From positions 1-12,688 of the forward strand of contig JALZVN010000117.1 of NCBI GenBank assembly GCA_023299965.1: a stretch of 12,688 nt of DNA. Reading direction: 5' to 3'. This document shows, piece by piece, positions 7,259 to 12,688 of this stretch (position 1 is the stretch's first letter; each line of letters opens with the position of its first letter). The notes under the pieces are model-generated. The model searched no databases, had not been told where the DNA came from, and worked only from the letters and a program-made list of their open reading frames with translations. Position numbers and translations under genes: made by a program. Origin of the DNA: Saprospiraceae bacterium. GTDB lineage: Bacteria > Bacteroidota > Bacteroidia > Chitinophagales > Saprospiraceae.

Positions 7259-8461
7259 TTGTCTAAGAAAAAAATCAATTTGGAAATAATAAACTCAAGT
7301 AAAATATGTGTTGCCAAATGTCCTCATGGGATGGAGGATATTTTAGCCGATGAGCTCCGCATATTAGGCGTAGAAGAGGCTATGCTACAAAAAAGAGCAG
7401 TGGCATTCAAAGCGGATAAGGCGACGCTGTATAAAATCAATTTGCATTCTAGATTAGCCATCAAAATTCTTTGCCCTTTATTTGAATTTAAGGCAAAGCA
7501 TCCTGAGGAGCTTTATAAAAAGGTTAAAGCATTTGATTGGTCAGATATCTTAAGTATAGAACAAACCTTTGCTGTTCAAACTACAGTCCATTCTCCTTAT
7601 TTTTCGCATTCCCAATATGTGGCGCTAAAAGCTAAGGATGCAATTGTAGATCAGTTTTATGATACTGTACACAAACGTCCAAATGTAGATGTCAAGAACC
7701 CTGAGATCAAAATACACCTACATATATCAGAGAATAACTGTAAAGTATTTTTAGATGCTTCTGGAGATCCACTTTTTAAGAGGGGATACCGTGTCAATAC
7801 AGGCATAGCACCAATCAATGAAGTACTAGCAGCTGGAATGTTGGTGCTCAGTGAATGGACTCCTGAAATACCTCTAATAGATCCTATGTGTGGGTCTGGT
7901 ACAATTCCAATAGAAGCTGCTATGATGGCCACCAATACGCCTGCCTCTATATTGAGAGATGAATTTGGGTTTATGCATTGGCCAGACTATGATGAGGCCT
8001 TGTGGAAGAAAATCAAAAAAGAAGGGATAGCTCAGATCAAGTCTAGTCAAGCGCAGATATTCGCTTACGATAAAGAACTTTCTGTACTGCGCTATGCAGA
8101 ACAGAATGCTGCAGAAATAGAATTAGATCAAGCTATCCAATTTAAGCGTAAAGATTTTATGCATCTCAATCCACCGGCGGAGGATGGCATGATCATAACG
8201 AATCCTCCCTACAATGAGCGTATCCAAGTGGAGGATAACGAAGCTTTCTATGCGGAAATTGGGGATCAATTTAAGCAGTCTTTTCAAGGCTATACCGCTT
8301 GGATGATTTCTTCTAATCTATCTGCTATCAAAAGGGTAGGGCTTCGTCCTAGCAAGAAGATTACCTTGTTCAATGGTAAGTTAGAATGTAAGTTCTTGAA
8401 ATATGAATTGTATAAGGGCAGCAAGAAGGCAAAGTACGCAAATCAAGATGAGTCTGCTTAA
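7259..8461 (+). CDS. THUMP-domain rRNA (guanine-N2) methyltransferase, RlmL/YpsC type
   Basis: A class I SAM-dependent RNA methyltransferase, 400 residues, like the N-terminal half of E. coli RlmKL, which methylates G2445 of 23S rRNA. Residues about 16-60 carry the N-terminal fold (CVAKCPHGMEDILADEL) and about 60-168 the THUMP RNA-binding domain. SAM-binding motif I is DPMCGSGT (208-215) and the catalytic motif is NPPYNERI (315-322). The RlmK half of the E. coli fusion is absent, as usual outside proteobacteria. The start is set by exclusion: a stop lies at 7235-7237, no ATG follows until residue 25, and the conserved region begins near residue 16. TTG at 7259 (or TTG at 7280) is therefore the likely start. 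It lies 24 bases after bshB1 on the same strand, so it is probably the last gene of that operon. The 23S G2445 target is inferred from the family. Confidence 0.88.
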   Translation: MSKKKINLEIINSSKICVAKCPHGMEDILADELRILGVEEAMLQKRAVAFKADKATLYKINLHSRLAIKILCPLFEFKAKHPEELYKKVKAFDWSDILSIEQTFAVQTTVHSPYFSHSQYVALKAKDAIVDQFYDTVHKRPNVDVKNPEIKIHLHISENNCKVFLDASGDPLFKRGYRVNTGIAPINEVLAAGMLVLSEWTPEIPLIDPMCGSGTIPIEAAMMATNTPASILRDEFGFMHWPDYDEALWKKIKKEGIAQIKSSQAQIFAYDKELSVLRYAEQNAAEIELDQAIQFKRKDFMHLNPPAEDGMIITNPPYNERIQVEDNEAFYAEIGDQFKQSFQGYTAWMISSNLSAIKRVGLRPSKKITLFNGKLECKFLKYELYKGSKKAKYANQDESA

Positions 8462-8644
8462 ATAATAATGAAAATACTGGAATTCAATCAGTGCGCATCA
8501 TTATTTGGCAGCATTTCTTAATTTATAAGAGCATTACTAGGACAAAGTGGATTGTGTTTTCACTTTTAAACCTGTAGTTCTTTTTGTTTTTAAGCATCAT
8601 TGCAAAACAATTCCTTTTTTGTGCTGTTTTCTCAAAAAAAATAA

Positions 8645-10198
8645 ATGCAGGTAGAAATAGAAGTATCTAAACCAATTGGCACTTTACTTAAGAGATTGGG
8701 AACCGATTTATATGAACGGGAGGAAAGTATGCATTTGGCTTTATTGAGCGTTCTCGCAGGAGAGAGTATATTCTTATTAGGTCCTCCAGGTGTTGGGAAA
8801 AGTCTGATCGCAAGACGACTAAAGTTCGCCTTCAAAGATGGATTATCCTTTGAGTACTTGATGAGTAAGTTCAGTACTCCAGATGAAGTTTTTGGTCCCG
8901 TATCCATTAAGAAACTCAAGGAAGAAGATAAATATGAACGACTCACAGATCGTTATTTACCGGGAGCTAACATTGTGTTTTTAGATGAGATTTGGAAGGC
9001 AGGTCCAGCCATCCAAAACGCACTCTTGACAGTACTTAATGAGAAAATATACCGCAACGGAGACAAGGATATTAAAGTAAATATCAGAGGAATTATTACA
9101 GCGTCCAATGAACTACCTCCTTCCAATGCCAATTTAGCTCCGATTTGGGATCGATTTCTTATCCGCTATGAAGTAGGTAATATCAAACAGTTTGGAAACT
9201 TCTTGGATATGATCACCAATACCAATGATGTCTACAAAGACAATATTCCAGAAGAACTTAAGTTTAGCAACGCTCAATTAGATGAATGGAGTGAGCAGAT
9301 AGATCAAATCGAAGTCCCAGCAGAGGTACTGAATACTTTTCAGGTAATCAAAGTCAAGCTTGCAGAGCATAATGCTCGAGGCGTAGGAGTGCCTATCATA
9401 GTGCATGATAGACGCTGGAAAAAAATTGTTAGACTATGTCGAGCTTCTGCTTTTGCCAATGGACGAAAAAAGGTAGACTTGATGGATTGCTTCTTGATGA
9501 AACATTGTCTATGGACACATCCATCTCAAAAAGATGTCATTTCGGATATCTTGATTCAAACTATTGCAGATCACGGGTACTCTATGACCACCAATCTCAA
9601 TACGTTGAAACGAGAAGTGCAGGAGTTTAATAACGATGTCCTTGGTGAAATTAGAATAGCCCATTCCGTTTCAGCCGAAGAGTTGATGGTCATAGAAGAA
9701 GAATACTTTGAAATCATACGAGGCAACACGAACTTTACTGGTCGGTATATAAATGTGCAAGATTTTAGAGATCTATCTGTCAATGAAGAAACGGTGACTA
9801 ATGTGTATGATGATGCAAAAAACATTGTCAATAGGCTCAAGTGTCAAAAAGGGGCTAGCGCTTCAAATACTATCATTATTCATCATAACTCTGATGCCAA
9901 TGAGTATAAGTTAAAGACAAAACTTATAGAAAAGAAAGAATATATCAGCAAGCAGCCCCATCAACTTGTGCAAAAATTTTGGGATGAACGCTACAACGAA
10001 CTTTCACAATACATCTCTTTGCAAATAGAAAAAATGGATACTGATGCCCCTCAAGAAATAAAGGAGCTGGATGGTAATTTATTTGTAGATGAAGACTTAT
10101 CTAAGGTAGTGAGAAAAAATTATGATGAGACTTTGAGCCAGCTTAAAGAATTGAAACTAAGCTTGGAAAAGACACAATATGCCTATACGGAGCTATAA
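8645..10198 (+). CDS. ravA: RavA-like MoxR-family AAA+ ATPase
   Basis: A cytoplasmic AAA+ ATPase of the MoxR class, RavA subfamily, 517 residues (E. coli 498). The N-terminal 300 residues track E. coli RavA closely: GESIFLLGPPGVGKSLIARR with Walker A (46-53), FEYLMSKFSTPDEVFGP (69-85), Walker B and VFLDEIWKAGPA (111-122), sensor 1 ASNELP (153-158), arginine finger DRFLIR (169-174) and sensor 2 HDRRWKK (254-260). E. coli RavA has Ala in Walker A (GIAKS); here it is the canonical GVGKS. The middle, residues about 330-440, where E. coli has the LARA domain that binds the LdcI decarboxylase, shows no similarity I can see. The C-terminal helices (from about 440) again resemble the E. coli tail. 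RavA hexamers work with the VWA protein ViaA, encoded 12 bases downstream. The 183 bases before the ATG hold no gene and no clear -7 box. Confidence 0.93.
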   Translation: MQVEIEVSKPIGTLLKRLGTDLYEREESMHLALLSVLAGESIFLLGPPGVGKSLIARRLKFAFKDGLSFEYLMSKFSTPDEVFGPVSIKKLKEEDKYERLTDRYLPGANIVFLDEIWKAGPAIQNALLTVLNEKIYRNGDKDIKVNIRGIITASNELPPSNANLAPIWDRFLIRYEVGNIKQFGNFLDMITNTNDVYKDNIPEELKFSNAQLDEWSEQIDQIEVPAEVLNTFQVIKVKLAEHNARGVGVPIIVHDRRWKKIVRLCRASAFANGRKKVDLMDCFLMKHCLWTHPSQKDVISDILIQTIADHGYSMTTNLNTLKREVQEFNNDVLGEIRIAHSVSAEELMVIEEEYFEIIRGNTNFTGRYINVQDFRDLSVNEETVTNVYDDAKNIVNRLKCQKGASASNTIIIHHNSDANEYKLKTKLIEKKEYISKQPHQLVQKFWDERYNELSQYISLQIEKMDTDAPQEIKELDGNLFVDEDLSKVVRKNYDETLSQLKELKLSLEKTQYAYTEL

Positions 10199-10210
10199 AT
10201 AAAGAGGCTT

Positions 10211-11839
10211 ATGATCAAGGACATACATAAAGAGCTAGAAAGTGAATACGATAGATTTATCGAGTTTGGAGGACTACTCGATAGAAAGATGCGTCGCTAC
10301 CTAATCCAATATCTACAGAACAAATTTGATCCTAATAGACATCTCATCCCTGAGTTGCATGACAAATACTACAACTATTTCCGGCGAGCCTTAGATGATA
10401 TATTCATTATAGATGGATTGCAGGATATTGTAGATCAAAATGCAGCTATCAAAAAAAGGGTGATCTTAGATACGATCTATTGGCTAAAGAAAGCGTACAA
10501 GAAGATAAGGGAGAAGCATCCCTATGAAGATGAAGAACAACGTCTTGAAGGCTGGTCGGTTACTCCTATGCATGTATTTCTTAAACGTTGGACGGTTTTG
10601 CCTTCTTATCTCAATGGTATCTATCGTAGAGATGAGTTGGACTCAAACTTCTTTAAGGATAAATTTGAGGAATTGATCATCTCGCAAGATATAAAGGAGA
10701 TTAGCGCAGAACATATAAAGCAACTTAATTTGTTGTTTGATGATATCCTCGCGAACTGGGATGCCCTCTTGTATGCCAAGGTGCTGGAATATCAGATGAA
10801 CAAATTTAGCGAAGAGAGCGAAGCATATATTGATTTCATTACCCATAAAGTCAATGAATACAATAAACTAAAAGATATCATAGAGCCATTTTCTAGTTAT
10901 TTTGGTTGGGATATGTCTAGGAAGCTATGGAAGAAATCTTCCTTTGATGTTCTTGATAAATATAGAAGTCTTTTAGAAGATGAGGACAGTGTCCGACAGT
11001 TGGCTGACCTCTTAGGGAGCATGCGTGAGGCGGAAATTGAAATGGAAGAAGAGACTTTTGAGAAAACGATAATCAAACAAGAGTGGGTGTCTGATGAGTT
11101 GCTAAAATCGGAAATCGTTGGGGTCCATACTAGTGACGATCTTTCACAAATGCTTAGTGCTGAAGCGAGCCTATTGAGCATGCCAGATACGGAGTCGTTA
11201 TTTCTCAAAAAGTTTGCAGATAAGAAATTGATGACGTTTAAGTATGAGGACAAACGATTGGTGAAGAGTGAAGATCATGTGATGGAAGTCAACCAAAGAA
11301 TAAAGCAAAAAGAAAAAGGTCCTTTCATCGTATGCGTTGATACCAGTGAAAGTATGATGGGTATGCCGGAGAAGATTGCCAAAGTCATGACGCTTGGTAT
11401 TTTAAAAATGTCAATGAATCAAAATAGAAAAGCTTTCTTGATTAACTTTTCGTCTGGCGTACAAACACTCGATTTGTATAATATTGCCGAGAGCATAGAG
11501 GAGATCGCTTCCTTCTTACAGATGTCATTTAACGGTGGGACCAATGCAAATTTAGCCTTGCGTACTGCTATGCATCAATTAGAAACCAAAAGCTATGAAG
11601 ATGCAGATATTCTTATGGTGTCAGATTTTATTGTGCATAAATTGGGGGACGATATACAAAATCTCATTAGACATAACCAGCTCAACAAGAATACACAATT
11701 TCATGCCTTAGGGATTGGTAGACAATTCGACAAAAGCATCTTGAACTATTTCGATACCAATTGGCATTATGTGCCGGAGGAAAAAGGCATTATTAGAGCC
11801 CTCTCTGAAGGTTTGCAAGACATAGGCAATCGTATGTAG
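10211..11839 (+). CDS. viaA: ViaA-like VWA-domain partner of RavA
   Basis: A cytoplasmic VWA protein, 542 residues (E. coli ViaA 483). Residues 1-300 are mostly helical, with SREAE-type sequence at 270-275 (SMREAE) and AxLxxMP-like spacing matching the E. coli protein. FLKKFADKKLMTFKYE (331-346) corresponds to a conserved ViaA stretch just before the VWA domain. The VWA domain spans about 371-540 and opens with GPFIVCVDTSESM. Its metal-binding MIDAS is complete: Asp377-Thr-Ser-Glu-Ser381, Thr444 in NGGT, and Asp472 in VSDF. In enterobacteria ViaA stimulates the RavA ATPase, and the pair has been linked to respiratory complexes and aminoglycoside sensitivity. The same role here is inferred from the pairing only. 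The ATG at 10211 is preceded by AAAGAGG three bases upstream, too close to be a convincing ribosome site. No terminator is visible after the stop. Confidence 0.92.
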   Translation: MIKDIHKELESEYDRFIEFGGLLDRKMRRYLIQYLQNKFDPNRHLIPELHDKYYNYFRRALDDIFIIDGLQDIVDQNAAIKKRVILDTIYWLKKAYKKIREKHPYEDEEQRLEGWSVTPMHVFLKRWTVLPSYLNGIYRRDELDSNFFKDKFEELIISQDIKEISAEHIKQLNLLFDDILANWDALLYAKVLEYQMNKFSEESEAYIDFITHKVNEYNKLKDIIEPFSSYFGWDMSRKLWKKSSFDVLDKYRSLLEDEDSVRQLADLLGSMREAEIEMEEETFEKTIIKQEWVSDELLKSEIVGVHTSDDLSQMLSAEASLLSMPDTESLFLKKFADKKLMTFKYEDKRLVKSEDHVMEVNQRIKQKEKGPFIVCVDTSESMMGMPEKIAKVMTLGILKMSMNQNRKAFLINFSSGVQTLDLYNIAESIEEIASFLQMSFNGGTNANLALRTAMHQLETKSYEDADILMVSDFIVHKLGDDIQNLIRHNQLNKNTQFHALGIGRQFDKSILNYFDTNWHYVPEEKGIIRALSEGLQDIGNRM

Positions 11840-11938
11840 CCTTCATATTATTTATCGTTTTAATATTAAAAAAAAAATTATATGTTATTTTATTGAATGT
11901 ATTTCTCTGTCAAATAGTGTGTGTTTGATAATTAATTG

Positions 11939-11946
11939 TAGTTTTG
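11939..11946 (+). promoter_or_regulatory. Bacteroidota-type -7 box for the small lipoprotein gene
   Basis: TAGTTTTG followed by C matches TAnnTTTG exactly. A TTTG lies at 11924-11927, but with only 11 bases between it is closer than the usual -33 element. Transcription should begin near 11952, giving a leader of about 60 bases. The lipoprotein is therefore probably transcribed independently of viaA, whose stop is 100 bases upstream. Confidence 0.62.
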
Positions 11947-12014
11947 CGGACGATTCATCACAAGAGTGATTTCGGATTAAAAATTCAAACATTAACTATT
12001 AAAAACATTAGACT

Positions 12015-12290
12015 ATGTTAAAAAGGACATTAGGGTTATTTTGTATGTTAAGTATTTTGGCACTTTCTTTTTCTTGCAGCGACGATGAGTCGGATTCTAG
12101 CGAGTGTGCAACTTGTACGGTAACACAAGTTATCACGAGTGAAGGCATGGAAATTGGAAGACAAGAGTTGAATACTGATCAAGAGTTTTGTGATGAGGCT
12201 TTAGATGCTGTAAGAGCTCAAGAGTCAACAGTAACACAAGAACTTTATGGTATCACTCAAGAAATAGCTACAACTGTAGAGTGTAACTAA
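12015..12290 (+). CDS. Small four-cysteine lipoprotein, function unknown
   Basis: 91 residues, not assigned to a family. The signal is a lipoprotein type: basic start (MLKR), hydrophobic core, lipobox LSFSC with Cys21 as the lipid anchor. The acidic Ser/Asp/Glu stretch that follows (SDDESDSSE) is a typical tether. The mature part has Cys31 and Cys34 (CATC), Cys59 (QEFCDEAL) and Cys90 at the very end. Four cysteines outside the anchor suggest two disulfides in the periplasm or at the surface. The CxxC could also be redox-active or bind metal, but no thioredoxin fold is apparent. The gene has its own promoter box upstream and a strong terminator directly behind, so it forms a single-gene transcript. 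Confidence 0.82.
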   Translation: MLKRTLGLFCMLSILALSFSCSDDESDSSECATCTVTQVITSEGMEIGRQELNTDQEFCDEALDAVRAQESTVTQELYGITQEIATTVECN

Positions 12291-12310
12291 TTTACTTGTT
12301 TAGATGCTAA

Positions 12311-12348
12311 AAAAAAGCAGCTCTTTTTTATAAAAGAGCTGCTTTTTT
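12311..12348. terminator. Bidirectional intrinsic terminator
   Basis: Arms 12311-12327 and 12332-12348 are a perfect 17-bp inverted repeat with loop TTAT. The core is AGCAGCTC, with A-runs and T-runs at the outer ends. It lies 20 bases past the small lipoprotein stop and 21 bases beyond the stop of the converging cysteine desulfurase gene, so it serves both. Confidence 0.92.
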
Positions 12349-12369
12349 ATTTTAGCTATGTCTTACTTT

Positions 12370-12687
12370 TTACCCAATCACTCCTTTAAGCTTCTCTATA
12401 AAATAGTCGACTTCTTCTATGGTATTCTTATGAGAAAAGGATAAACGTACAGGCTTGCCTTCTATCGGCTTGATAGCTGATAATGCTGCTATGACGTGAG
12501 ATCCAGTTTCCGAACCAGAGCTACATGCAGAACCACCAGATGCACAGATCCCAGCGATATCCATGTGTAGCATCAACATTTCAGACTTATCACAAGGAGG
12601 AAAGTTAATACTTAATACTTTCTCTAGACCACCTTCCACAGATGCTGGTCCATTAAATGTAGTATCAGGAAAATTCGCTTTGATTTG
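12370..12687 (-). CDS. Cysteine desulfurase, NifS/IscS family (C-terminal part; 5' end outside window)
   Basis: A PLP enzyme that takes sulfur from cysteine for Fe-S clusters, thio-tRNA or cofactors. The frame is open to the right edge and gives the last 105 residues. The persulfide-carrying cysteine loop is visible as GGSACSSGS, within MDIAGICASGGSACSSG, with SHVIAAL behind it as in IscS and NifS (GSACTSA...YVL.AL in E. coli IscS). The ending RLSFSHKNTIEEVDYFIEKL matches the usual C-terminal pattern. The N-terminal PLP-binding lysine region is outside the window. A GTG at 12639 is an internal valine codon, not a start. Which subtype it is (housekeeping IscS-like or a specialised NifS) cannot be told from this part. 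The gene converges on the small lipoprotein gene. Confidence 0.92.
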   Translation of the reverse strand, partial: QIKANFPDTTFNGPASVEGGLEKVLSINFPPCDKSEMLMLHMDIAGICASGGSACSSGSETGSHVIAALSAIKPIEGKPVRLSFSHKNTIEEVDYFIEKLKGVIG

Positions 12688-12688
12688 T

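Noticed and set aside
8464..8505. Possible terminator hairpin after the methyltransferase gene (AATAATGA with TCATTATT).
   Set aside because: Only 8 bp of mostly A-T pairs with a 26-base loop and no T-run. It is unlikely to fold stably.
11858..11871. 14-bp palindrome TTTTAATATTAAAA after viaA, next to an A-run.
   Set aside because: It is purely A-T with no loop, and the run that follows is A rather than T on the + strand. Expected by chance in such AT-rich sequence.
12370..12639. An 89-residue gene starting at GTG 12639 on the minus strand.
   Set aside because: The frame stays open to the right edge and the residues upstream continue the cysteine desulfurase sequence, so GTG here is an internal valine codon.

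Overview
The window looks like an ordinary chromosomal stretch from a member of the Bacteroidota. This rests on several signs: a secreted protein ending in a type IX secretion sorting domain (LYPNP motif), Bacteroidota-type -7 promoter boxes (TAnnTTTG) ahead of two genes, no convincing Shine-Dalgarno sites, a bacillithiol-pathway deacetylase, and AT-rich DNA. A marine or Saprospiria-like lineage is possible, but I cannot place it below phylum.

Layout. The left edge (2-115) carries the last 37 codons of an unrecognised gene. A type IX secretion cargo protein follows (213-1658, +). It converges through a perfect two-way terminator (1688-1725) on a lipoprotein (1772-3052, -) that joins ten 11-residue LEA-like repeats to a DUF547 domain. 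The next 309 bases have no gene, but hold a GC-rich, hairpin-forming block (about 3205-3325) and an 18-bp tandem duplication that runs into the stop codon of purB (3362-4696, -, adenylosuccinate lyase). purB is divergent from a probable three-gene operon: an exported coiled-coil protein of unknown function (4818-6503), bshB1 (6503-7234, overlapping the first by one base) and a THUMP-domain rRNA guanine methyltransferase (7259-8461). Two of these three genes appear to start at TTG.

The right part holds a clear ravA-viaA pair (8645-10198 and 10211-11839): a MoxR-class AAA+ ATPase and its VWA partner, 12 bases apart. The ATPase and VWA cores match the enterobacterial proteins closely. The RavA segment where the LARA domain sits in E. 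coli does not, so its client is probably different. A small four-cysteine lipoprotein with its own promoter follows (12015-12290). A second two-way terminator (12311-12348) separates it from the C-terminal 105 residues of a cysteine desulfurase entering from the right edge (-).

Most of the content is housekeeping or widespread accessory genes. I see no phage, integrase, transposase, CRISPR, tRNA or rRNA. The points most worth a second look are the LEA-like DUF547 lipoprotein, the divergent RavA middle domain, and the GC-rich intergenic block.
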